A stretch of 64,000 bases of DNA from Capnocytophaga bilenii. GTDB lineage: Bacteria; Bacteroidota; Bacteroidia; Flavobacteriales; Flavobacteriaceae. Positions 40,474 to 49,300 of the stretch are shown here, piece after piece; position 1 is the stretch's first letter; each line of letters opens with the position of its first letter. The stretch covers positions 62,001-126,000 of the forward strand of contig NZ_JAGDYP010000006.1 of the NCBI RefSeq assembly GCF_017565765.1, read 5' to 3'. The notes under the pieces are model-generated. The model had not been told where the DNA came from and ran no database searches. It saw nothing but the letters and a program-made list of their open reading frames with translations. Both the position numbers and the translations under genes were made by a program.

Positions 40474-41112
40474 TTATTTTATAAGTTGTTCTATCCAGTC
40501 GTTAAAATGTTTGTTCTTTTGACGTATTTGTTCTATACCGATTTTTTCGGCAATTGCATTCCCTTGTATTATTTTTCTGTAAGCAGGAATAATCTTAATT
40601 AGCCTATGTGAAGGGCTGGTTTCTGTTCCTTGATCAATCATTTCAGGGTCGGGAAATTCATTAAATATGTTTAGCAGTTTAGTTCTATCATATTGCTCAA
40701 GCTCAAACATATCGTCAAAAATTTCTATGCTATTAAACAACAAGGCTTCAAATTCGTGTAATTGGATATAAGGAATAAATCGGTATCTTAAATTACTATC
40801 AATCTCTTCGCGCATTCCATTTTCTAAGATTTCAATACGTTCTCTAACATTAGCATTATTCATTCCTATTGTTTCCTTCCAATTAGGGAATTTCCTCGTT
40901 TTCACCCCATAATAATCAAAAAAAGTAGTAACTAACGCATCTTTCTGCTGCTTTAAAGCCTTTTCAGCTATATCTTTGATACGTTGCCAGTTGCAATTAC
41001 CTCCTAACAAACGTATTTCTACCCTACAACTATTTTGTAAATACTGAGAAAGTAAGTTCCTACAAAACACTTCTTCAGTAGCTCCTTCACAAATAATAAT
41101 TATTGTTTTCAT
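40474..41112 (-). CDS. DUF4276 family protein (Toprim-like), partner of adjacent ATPase
   Basis: The protein has 212 residues. The start, MKTIIIICEGATEEVFCRNL, has the CEG-x-x-E pattern of Toprim folds; FFDYYGV at ~64-70 supplies the second acidic site. YIQLHEFEALLFNS (~114-127) is the DUF4276 hallmark. Toprim domains use such acids to hold metal in nucleases, primases and topoisomerases, so a nuclease role is possible but unproven. It starts 3 bp after the ATPase stop, so the two act as a pair. The sequence appears AT-richer than apt and ctlX by eye. The layout resembles ATPase-plus-Toprim defence pairs such as PARIS (AriA/AriB), which carry a different Toprim family. Confidence 0.8.
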   Translation of the reverse strand: MKTIIIICEGATEEVFCRNLLSQYLQNSCRVEIRLLGGNCNWQRIKDIAEKALKQQKDALVTTFFDYYGVKTRKFPNWKETIGMNNANVRERIEILENGMREEIDSNLRYRFIPYIQLHEFEALLFNSIEIFDDMFELEQYDRTKLLNIFNEFPDPEMIDQGTETSPSHRLIKIIPAYRKIIQGNAIAEKIGIEQIRQKNKHFNDWIEQLIK

Positions 41113-41115
41113 ATA

Positions 41116-42168
41116 TTAAAAAGGTTGTCCGTTAATAAAATTTCCTTTCCACAACTCTCCTAAGCTAAAATCTTCTAACCAAATAGCTAAAGATGCTTCA
41201 TCAAGACGTTCAAAAACGCTTTCTCCATTTTTATAGTCTACTGTGATGATGTCTTCAGGGGTAAAGTAATTAATTAGTTCTACCGATTGGGTAGCTACTA
41301 TGATTTGGCAACCTCGCTGAGAAGCCGATTTGATAAGTCCCGCTAATTTGGCTATAGCGAAAGGGTGCAAACCTAATTCGGGCTCATCAATAATAATAGT
41401 TTGAGGTAACTTAGGTTGCAAAAGTAATGTCGTTAGGGCAATAAAACGCAGTGTACCATCGGAAAAATTATAAGTATTATAGAGCTGTTCGTTGAATTTA
41501 TTACGCCATAGAAGCTCTATATAGCCATTTTCATTAGGATTTAATACAAAATCTAAAAAATAAGGAGCTATAGATTGAATTGTTTGTAAAATCCAATTAT
41601 ATGTTTTAGGTTTTTCTTGTTTAATCTTATACAGCAAAGTTCCTATATTACTACCGTCATTATATAAATACAAAAAATCAGTATTAATATTGGATGCTTT
41701 GTGAAAAGGAGCGTTTTTACCAGTATCGTGGAAATGGTATTTTCGTACTTCTTCCAAATAATCTTTTATATATTTGGCACTTTCTGAACTATGCAAGTAA
41801 GTTTCAGAAGAAAAATTAGATACTTCATAGTTGTTGTCGTAATAACTTAATATTTCTTTGCTAAATGTTAAGTTATTTTCGCCTTTTTTCAATGTAAAAG
41901 AGTACGAATTTGCAGAAAAAGTAAGTTTTCCTTCAATTTCTTGTGTTACTTTACTACCATTGTACAGAAATTTATCTACCCCTCCGTTGAGAGCTACATA
42001 TCCTTGTAAATTTTTACGATATATATTTTGCAATAGTTCAAAAAACGACAAAAAGTTGGATTTCCCACTGCCATTAGCTCCTATCAGTATATTGATAGGT
42101 TTCAGGGGGAGCTGTAACTCTTTAATCGATTTAAAGCCTTTTATATCGATACTTTCCATTTTAGGCAT
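41116..42168 (-). CDS. AAA family ATPase (AAA_21/OLD-like, ABC-type fold)
   Basis: This 350-residue protein starts MPKMESIDIKGFKSIKELQL, typical of SMC/RecF/OLD-like ATPases. The Walker A motif is GANGSGKS at 30-37. The signature-like YNFSDGTLRFIAL and Walker B TIIIDEPELGLHP lie in the C-terminal third, and IIVATQSVELINYF provides the switch region. There is no Toprim domain in this protein; the following gene appears to supply it. Its ATG overlaps the ctlX end by 8 bp, or it starts at Met4 without overlap. The insert between Walker A and the signature is rich in Asn, Lys and Tyr. A defence role is an inference from family and pairing only. Confidence 0.85.
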   Translation of the reverse strand: MPKMESIDIKGFKSIKELQLPLKPINILIGANGSGKSNFLSFFELLQNIYRKNLQGYVALNGGVDKFLYNGSKVTQEIEGKLTFSANSYSFTLKKGENNLTFSKEILSYYDNNYEVSNFSSETYLHSSESAKYIKDYLEEVRKYHFHDTGKNAPFHKASNINTDFLYLYNDGSNIGTLLYKIKQEKPKTYNWILQTIQSIAPYFLDFVLNPNENGYIELLWRNKFNEQLYNTYNFSDGTLRFIALTTLLLQPKLPQTIIIDEPELGLHPFAIAKLAGLIKSASQRGCQIIVATQSVELINYFTPEDIITVDYKNGESVFERLDEASLAIWLEDFSLGELWKGNFINGQPF

Positions 42169-43096
42169 TAGGGGTTAGAGGGTTGAAGACTTCTGCCAAC
42201 ATACAGCGGGCGCTACCACCGCCGCAGGTTTCGATGGTAGTGAGATTGGTATGTAATATTTTGGTGTGTTGTTCTAATTGATTGATTTGAGCAGGGGTAA
42301 GCGATTGGTAAGCAGCATCGCTCATTACTAAATAAGTGCTGTTATCGCCTTGTACTTGTAGCATATTACCTGCAAAGTGCTCCATTTGCTGTGTAGTGAT
42401 GTAGATAATGTCTTTCTTGTCGTCTTTGAGGTGTGCTAACACATTTTTTCGTTCTTTTTTATCGGTGATGCTATCGGCACAAATTACAGCAAAGGTATCG
42501 CCTACAGCCATCATCACGTTGGTGTGATAGATGAGGGCTTGCTTATCGCCTACTTGCTGGTAGGCGTGGAAGATAATGGGGGTGTACTCAAAGTCTTCAC
42601 AAAATTCAATGAAGAGGTCTTCGTCGGCACGGGGGGATAGCGCACAATAAGCCTTGCGGTTTACCCTATCGAGTACCATAACGCCTGTGCCTTCTAAAAA
42701 GATATTTTCTTCTTCGGCACTGGTATAATCATATACGTTTTCTATAAGAAAGCCTTCGGCTTCTATTTTATCAAGTATATCTTCGCGGCGCTCGCGGCGG
42801 CGATTTTCGGCAAACATAGGGTATAAGGCAACGTTTCCGTTTTGATGGAAAGAAATCCAATTGTTAGGGAAGATGGAATCGGGGGTGTTTTGCTCGTAAA
42901 TATCATCTACTACGATTACTTTTACCCCTACCAAACGAAGTTTTTGTACGAAGGTATCAAATTCTTGTTGCGCTTGGTGGTTAATTTGCTGGTTTTCTGT
43001 ATCTATTTTCTCTTGAAAATAGTTGTTGACAGCCGTTTGTTCGTTCATTCTGAAACGTACAGGACGTATCATTAAAACAGTGTTGGTAATTTGCAT
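42161..43096 (-). CDS. ctlX: Citrulline utilization hydrolase CtlX (arginine deiminase-related)
   Basis: This 311-residue protein of the amidinotransferase/arginine deiminase superfamily starts MQITNTVLMIRPVRFRMNEQ. Active-site regions are visible: FPNNWISFHQNG (~75-86), the His in ALIYHTNVMMAVGDTFAVIC, and the nucleophilic Cys in CGGGSARCMLAEVF near the end. The length and these blocks fit CtlX, a hydrolase linked to citrulline breakdown in Bacteroidota; substrate choice among guanidino or ureido compounds needs biochemistry. A -7 box (TATCTTTG on minus, 43129-43136) lies upstream. It is the first gene of the minus-strand run to apt. No arginine-metabolism genes are adjacent. Confidence 0.87.
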   Translation of the reverse strand: MQITNTVLMIRPVRFRMNEQTAVNNYFQEKIDTENQQINHQAQQEFDTFVQKLRLVGVKVIVVDDIYEQNTPDSIFPNNWISFHQNGNVALYPMFAENRRRERREDILDKIEAEGFLIENVYDYTSAEEENIFLEGTGVMVLDRVNRKAYCALSPRADEDLFIEFCEDFEYTPIIFHAYQQVGDKQALIYHTNVMMAVGDTFAVICADSITDKKERKNVLAHLKDDKKDIIYITTQQMEHFAGNMLQVQGDNSTYLVMSDAAYQSLTPAQINQLEQHTKILHTNLTTIETCGGGSARCMLAEVFNPLTPNA

Positions 43097-43277
43097 TTGT
43101 TAAATGTAAGAAAAAATGATTAACGGGGCAAAGATACGAAATAATGTTTAATTATTGATACTTAATGTTTAATGAATTTTAAATTGGGAGAGGGTGTGCT
43201 TCGGTGGATAGTGTTGGGTAGTTAGACTTATTTTTGTTAAACAAATAATATTATTAATAAAATTTATATTAAAATAT

Positions 43278-43308
43278 TTTGCCAGTTGAATATAAGTTCG
43301 TACCTTTG
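43278..43308 (+). promoter_or_regulatory. Promoter of the metallopeptidase pair
   Basis: TTTG at 43278-43281 and TACCTTTG at 43301-43308 are separated by 19 bp, 23 bp before the start codon. The rest of 43097-43277 is AT-rich, carries repeated ATGTTTAAT words, and shows no gene. Confidence 0.75.
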
Positions 43309-43331
43309 CAGTGTCAAACTAATATAGGACA

Positions 43332-46300
43332 ATGAAAACAATATTATACTATTGTTGTGCATTGATTATAGGTTTGCAGACCGCCAACGCACAACAAAAA
43401 GTAGTAGAAATCTTCAATTATTTTACGCAAAATCAAACTGTTAGCTGGGCAGTTCCTCTTCAAAAAACCGAAACTTTACCCATTGAATGGCAAGAGCGTA
43501 ACAACAATTTTAGTACTGATGGCTTTCGCAATTACGTAGGATACCATCAAGGACATTTTGTAGGTGTTATCAGTATGAATCTGAAAACGCTTAGTGGAGA
43601 AGTGTTTTACAAAGGAAAATCGTATGTATTGGGCAGTAACAAAAAGGGTTACTTAACTGTTACAGAAATTACAGATGAGAGCGCTTGTGGGAATCAGCCC
43701 ACAACACCATCGCTCCCTACAGGGCGAAATATGTTTCCTGAAGATAATGAGGACAAGAATGACCCTCCTATTGAACAACCTGAAATATACAATTCGCTTT
43801 ACCCTAAGGCTCTTATTCATACCGATGGGGTATTTAGGCACTATCGGTTGGCACTTCCGGTAGATTACAGCATTTACGATTCAAAATTTTTTAATAAAGA
43901 TATCAATAGAATTAAGGCTTTTTGGAATGCTACCATTGCTTTTGCGAATGAACTATACCGCAATGATGTAGGGGTAGATTTTACTTTGGTAGATGATGAG
44001 GCTCTTATTTTTACTACTCCAAAAGATCAGCTCTTTCGCAGAAGAGAGGCAGCTAATGAAGTAGTAAACAACGGTACGATTACCCTTAACAAACATTATG
44101 ACCCTAAAAAGTATGATTTGGCAGTTATTCTGACAGATTATAGAGAAAACTATAACGGGTTGGCAATGGTTTATTCAGCTTATGAGCAACATAATAAAGC
44201 GAATGCGGCTGCACGCCCTATAAAACCTTCAACTATAGCTCACGAAATAGGGCATATGTTTGGGGCTGACCATACTTTTTCTAACGGCGGACAATATTCG
44301 AGCAAGACAGAAATAGGATCGGGGCAATCTATTATGAGTTACGGGCACGATTACCCTCGTGATTTTTTCTCATTGGTGAATTTGGAAACCATACGTAGAT
44401 TTTTGGGTAATTCGATGGCGTATTATGCTGATGAGGCGCGCACTCAAGAGGCGGGGAAACGCGTGGAAGGCACCGGCTCTAACCTTGTGTATGGCGTGAA
44501 GAGCAACAACCAGCCGCCTGTATTGGACAGAAAACACTTAAAGAAAACATACGTAATTCCTAAAGATACTTACTTTCAGTTTTACTTATCGGGTAGTGAT
44601 GCCGAAAACGACACTATTACTTATATAGCCCACCAAGCCGATAGGCGCTTTCACTCTACTAAATCTAACGCCCGCTTTATGACTTATAAGGGGAAAACTA
44701 ATGGCAATATACGTTTTGAGACTACTTGGCTTGAAAGTGAACGAAATACTTTTGTACCTATAGCAGCTACTTCGCCTTTAGGATATAGTCCTGGTACTTT
44801 TACTTTTTGGTTAGCCGCTGCCGACCACAATAGGGCAGACCGCAACCACGTAGTGAAATACGATGTGGAAGAGGTAACGCTAAAAATAGCTGAAGGAGAA
44901 CCTTTTGCTATTAAGGACTTTGACAATGGCAAATGGGAACGAAACAAAACTTACAAAGGAGGAGAACGAATTACACTGCATTGGCAGGTAGATAAAAATA
45001 TTTTTGCGAAGAATAGCAAAGTGCGTATTTTGCTATCGGACGACTCGGGAAAGACCTTTAAATATATACTGAAAAAACAAGCTGACAACAACGGCACTTG
45101 CGAGGTGCAGTTGCCTAATATCACTATTACGAGCACTCACGGACATTTTGGCAAGGAAAGGGGACAAGGCATCATAAAAATAGAGGTGATTGATGGGTTG
45201 GCTTTTGCTCTTTCGTGCACTAAACCTTATCACGTAGGCGGTTTTATGATAGAGAAGAACAAAAATGCCCCTGATCCTGAGCCTGAACCAGACCCCGAAC
45301 CTGAACCTACACCTGAGCCTACGCCAGACCCGCTTACGTTTGTAGTGAATAGCTTGCCTAATCAGTATATTACGGTAGCTTGTGCAAGTGAAATACCCGC
45401 TGCGGCAAAAATAGAAACGCAAGGAGGTTGTGGTAGTATTACATCGGAAATTACAGAAGAGGAAACCAATAAGCAATGTGCTAATCATTACAGCTTAAAA
45501 CGAAGTTACCATTTTGTAGATGAGTGCCATACGACACTAATTTTTGAACAATATATTACAGTGAAAGATGAGGTTGCTCCTACTTTTTCAGGGGTATTGC
45601 CTACTGATCAGACTTTTGAGGAGGGCAGTCACTTGCCCGACAACTTACTTTTGACAGCTAATGACAACTGTGCAGGAGTATTGAAAGTGTTACCTACTAA
45701 AAAAGTAATAGCAAATAAGGTAATATACCGCTGGGAAGCTACCGATGGTTGTGGCAATAGTGTTTTTCATACACAGACGATTACCATTCAGCCTAAGACT
45801 ACGACACCGACAGTAAGCACCCCGACAGTGAGTACTCCAACGGTAACGACACCGACAGTGAGTACCCCAACGGTGAGCACCCCAACGGTGAGCAGTCCGA
45901 CAGTAACGACCCCGACAGTGAGCACGCCAACAGTGAGCACGCCAACGGTGAGCAGTCCGACTGTAAGTACTCCAACAGTGAGCAGTCCGACAGTGAGCAG
46001 TCCAACGGTAACGACACCGACAGTAAGTACCCCAACGGTGAGCACTCCGGCAGTGAGCACTCCAACAGTGAGTACACCAACGGTAAATAATCCGACAGAA
46101 GAAGTTATTATTTACAATGGTATTTCAACAACAGATCCGAGAAACTATTTCAAAATAGAAAATGTTGATATTGACAAACCTATTTCAGTAATTATTTTTG
46201 ACGAAATGGGACTAAAAGTATATGAAAGTGACCATTATCAAGAAAGAGGAGAAATATTTAGGGGTGTTGCCAATGTGGGCAATATAATAGGAAGTCGGAA

Positions 46301-46388
46301 AAAATTAGCTGGCACTTATTTTTATATTGCTACTTATTATAAAAATGGACAATTAGAAAGTAAAAAAGGATTCTTATACATAAGATAA
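43332..46388 (+). CDS. Secreted metzincin (reprolysin-like) metallopeptidase, T9SS type B substrate
   Basis: This 1,018-residue protein has a signal peptide (MKTILYYCCALIIGLQTANA). A propeptide-like region (~20-170) precedes the catalytic domain, which has the zinc motif HEIGHMFGADH (His304, Glu305, His308, His314) and a Met-turn in SIMSYGHDYPRDFF. Fibronectin-like and HYR-like domains follow, joined by a Pro-Glu-Asp linker (~647-668). Then come 19 copies of a TPTVS-type pentapeptide (826-920) and a type B C-terminal domain beginning VIIYNGIS. It should be exported through the T9SS and held at the surface or released; its protein substrate is unknown. The paralogue follows after 10 bp, so the two are probably cotranscribed. 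Confidence 0.92.
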   Translation: MKTILYYCCALIIGLQTANAQQKVVEIFNYFTQNQTVSWAVPLQKTETLPIEWQERNNNFSTDGFRNYVGYHQGHFVGVISMNLKTLSGEVFYKGKSYVLGSNKKGYLTVTEITDESACGNQPTTPSLPTGRNMFPEDNEDKNDPPIEQPEIYNSLYPKALIHTDGVFRHYRLALPVDYSIYDSKFFNKDINRIKAFWNATIAFANELYRNDVGVDFTLVDDEALIFTTPKDQLFRRREAANEVVNNGTITLNKHYDPKKYDLAVILTDYRENYNGLAMVYSAYEQHNKANAAARPIKPSTIAHEIGHMFGADHTFSNGGQYSSKTEIGSGQSIMSYGHDYPRDFFSLVNLETIRRFLGNSMAYYADEARTQEAGKRVEGTGSNLVYGVKSNNQPPVLDRKHLKKTYVIPKDTYFQFYLSGSDAENDTITYIAHQADRRFHSTKSNARFMTYKGKTNGNIRFETTWLESERNTFVPIAATSPLGYSPGTFTFWLAAADHNRADRNHVVKYDVEEVTLKIAEGEPFAIKDFDNGKWERNKTYKGGERITLHWQVDKNIFAKNSKVRILLSDDSGKTFKYILKKQADNNGTCEVQLPNITITSTHGHFGKERGQGIIKIEVIDGLAFALSCTKPYHVGGFMIEKNKNAPDPEPEPDPEPEPTPEPTPDPLTFVVNSLPNQYITVACASEIPAAAKIETQGGCGSITSEITEEETNKQCANHYSLKRSYHFVDECHTTLIFEQYITVKDEVAPTFSGVLPTDQTFEEGSHLPDNLLLTANDNCAGVLKVLPTKKVIANKVIYRWEATDGCGNSVFHTQTITIQPKTTTPTVSTPTVSTPTVTTPTVSTPTVSTPTVSSPTVTTPTVSTPTVSTPTVSSPTVSTPTVSSPTVSSPTVTTPTVSTPTVSTPAVSTPTVSTPTVNNPTEEVIIYNGISTTDPRNYFKIENVDIDKPISVIIFDEMGLKVYESDHYQERGEIFRGVANVGNIIGSRKKLAGTYFYIATYYKNGQLESKKGFLYIR
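45807..46091 (+). repeat. 19 tandem 15-bp units encoding TPTVS-type linker
   Basis: The unit CCNACNGTNAGYACN or CCNACNGTNACNACN repeats in frame about 19 times, encoding (T)PTVS/(T)PTVT/PTVSS. Third positions vary, so units are not all identical, which suggests selection on the peptide as well as DNA slippage. A long reverse-strand frame here is only a by-product of the 15-bp period. Confidence 0.9.
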
Positions 46389-46398
46389 CACTAACAAT

Positions 46399-49300
46399 AT
46401 GAATATATTACGACTATTAGCATTATGGTTTTTAGCCATAGGAACTATAAATGCACAAGAAAATGTATCTCAGATTGCACGTTTATTTGAAGAGGGCAAC
46501 TCTGTAGAATGGAGTGTACCCGCAGGGGGCAAAAACATTGCTCTAAAGTGGTACCAACGCGATAACTCGCTTGCACAAGAGGGCTTTCGTACCTTTGTAG
46601 CCTACTATAATGGTGCTTTTGCGGGTAGCATTTCGCTCAATGCCACAACCCTATCGGGTGAGGTATGGCACGAAGGAAAAACTTATTTTTTAAGTAGCGA
46701 AAAGGGAGTGCTAAAAGTTTCTACTGAAAAGAGTCATTTTAGCTGTGGCACTTGTGCCGATGGACATTGTAATACTGCCGCACCAAGGACTGCTACCTCG
46801 CGAATAAGCTCTATGGCGAGAAGTAGTGAAAATACCCAAATGGCACTTCCTTCAGAAGACCAACGGGTGCTTTACAATAGTAATGTACTGAGAACCTTCC
46901 GCTTGGCAATGCTCATTGACTACAGTTTTTTTGTAAGGCACTGCCAGAGAGATGTTGACAAAGCAAAAGCCTTTATGACAGAAGTGCAAACAGGGCTTAA
47001 TGAGGTGTGTGGCAGAGAGATAGGTTGCCAATTTGAATTGGTAAACGACCCTCGCCTTATCATCACTACTAAAGAAAAGGAAGTGTATGACTTTCCCACA
47101 GTAAGAACGGTAGTTGAGAGAGCTACAGGCGATTTTAACAGCTTGATAGGTGAAGAAAATTACGATGCAGGTATAGTATTTTCGGTATATAAGGATAATC
47201 GTGGGTTGGCACATTTGGGCGAAATCACAGGGAAACTGAAAGGTGGTTGTATTGCCAATCACGAGTTTTATATTATACTACACGAATTAGGACACTTATT
47301 AGGTTCGGCGCATACTTTTACTATTGGAGGACAAACGGCTTCATCATTTACAGAGCCTGATAGAGGAAACTCTATAATGAGTTACATCAACGACCCTTAT
47401 GGCACTTATTTTTCGTTGCCTTCAATCTATACGATTCGCAATCGTACTAATCTGCACGATGCTTACTATAGCGACAAGGAGCGTACCCAATTGGTAGGGG
47501 TGCCACAAGCTAATATTCCTTATGGTGAGGTATCGGACAATCGTGCTCCTGTAATCAATCGTTCTGCATTGAAAAAAAATTACAAATTGCCTCCTAATAC
47601 TTATTTTCAGTTTACTATAGAAGCCAGCGACCCTGATGGAGACCCGCTACTTTATATGGCTCACCAAGCTGATTTTTTGGCATTTGGGAAAGCCCGCTTT
47701 CCTTCTAATCGCCCTACAGAAAGCAATCGTATAGAGTTCTATCAGCCTTATAAAAAGAATGAAAGCAATGAATGGAAACCTATAGATTATAAATTTACAA
47801 AGCCCGAAGAAACAGGAGATTTTACCTTTTGGTTAGGGGTATCCGATGGCAAAGTAGGGGCTTACAAAAACGGCAAACCTCACGCGACTCTTTATGATGT
47901 ATATGAAACTAAGGTAAATATCGTAGATGGTACTCCTTTTAGAATAACTAATGTAAGCAAAAGCAGTGCAGGCAGATTTAAATACGGAAAAGAAACTACT
48001 ATCTTTTGGAATGTTGATAAAAATATTTTTGGCGAAGATAGCAAAGTGCGTATACTTTTTTCGGACGATTATGGAAAAAGTTATAAATATGTGTTAGCCG
48101 AAGGAATTCCGAACAATGGTAAAGCTACTGTTATTTTTCCTGTACAAGCTAGAGGGTGGAAGGGAGGTAGCTCATATATGGAAGAATACTTTAAAATAGA
48201 AGTAATTGACCATATAGCTTATGCTGTCAGCAAGGACTATCCTTATTTATCGGATATGCACAGTCCTGATATTACCTTTAAAAATTTGCCAGAACCTACA
48301 ATAACCGTAAAAAAAGGAGAAGTACCAGAAGTACCTATTGTTACAGCAGTTGCTAATTACTGCCGTAATAAGGTAGCCCAAGTAACATTTACGGAAGAAG
48401 ATCACACTACCTATTTACTGCGCAAATGGGTAGCCTCTGACCAGTGTAACCGCACAGCTACTGCACAGCAATTTATCTACTACGAAAAAGACGCTCTTAC
48501 CAATAGTTTACACTTTGTGGGAGATTTGCCTAAAGATATGCACGTGCAGTGCAAGGGAGAAATACCCGAAAAAGCTGAGGTAAAAGCAGAAGGAGCTGAT
48601 AATATTCATATAGACTATGAAGAAGAAATGAAAGAAGGGGATAAAGAATCCTATAAATTTACACGCTCTTGGATAGCTTATGCTGATGGAGCACTGCCTA
48701 TTAGGCATACACAGCAAATCTTTCTGAAAGACACGCAAAAACCGGAGCTTTCATCTTATCCGAAGAGTATGACTGTAAAAAGTGAAGACGAAGTGCCTTT
48801 AAGAGAAAATCTTACTGCTACTGATAACTGCGGTGGGGTATTAGAAGTAACTTCAAGTGAAGAAAGTAAATACGACAAAAATGGCAAAAAGATAGAAGTA
48901 CGTTATACGTGGTATGTAGAGGATAGTGTTCATAACAAAAATCGTTATCAACAAATAATTACTATTAATCCTAACCCAACGGTAACGACACCGACAGTGA
49001 GCACCCCGACAGTAACGACACCGACAGTGAGCACTCCAACGGTAAGTACGCCTACAGTAACGACACCAACAGTAAGTACACCAACGGTAACAACGCCTAC
49101 AGTAAGTACCCCAACAGTAAGCACGCCAACAGTAAGTACTCCGACAGTGAGCACTCCAACGGTAACGACGCCAACAGTAAGTACTCCGACAGTGAGCACT
49201 CCAACGGTAACGACACCAACAGTAAGCACCCCAACAGTAAGTACGCCAACAGTAAGTACCCCAACAGTGAGTACCCCAACGGTAACAACGCCAACTGTAA

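Noticed and set aside
40474-42168. Retron or complete OLD nuclease interpretation of the ATPase/DUF4276 pair
   Set aside because: No reverse transcriptase or msr/msd-like RNA is nearby, and the ATPase lacks its own Toprim domain, so it is neither a retron nor a single-chain OLD protein.
45807-46091. Regular short repeats that could suggest a CRISPR array
   Set aside because: The units are contiguous 15-bp codon repeats without spacers, in frame inside a protein gene, and there are no cas genes.
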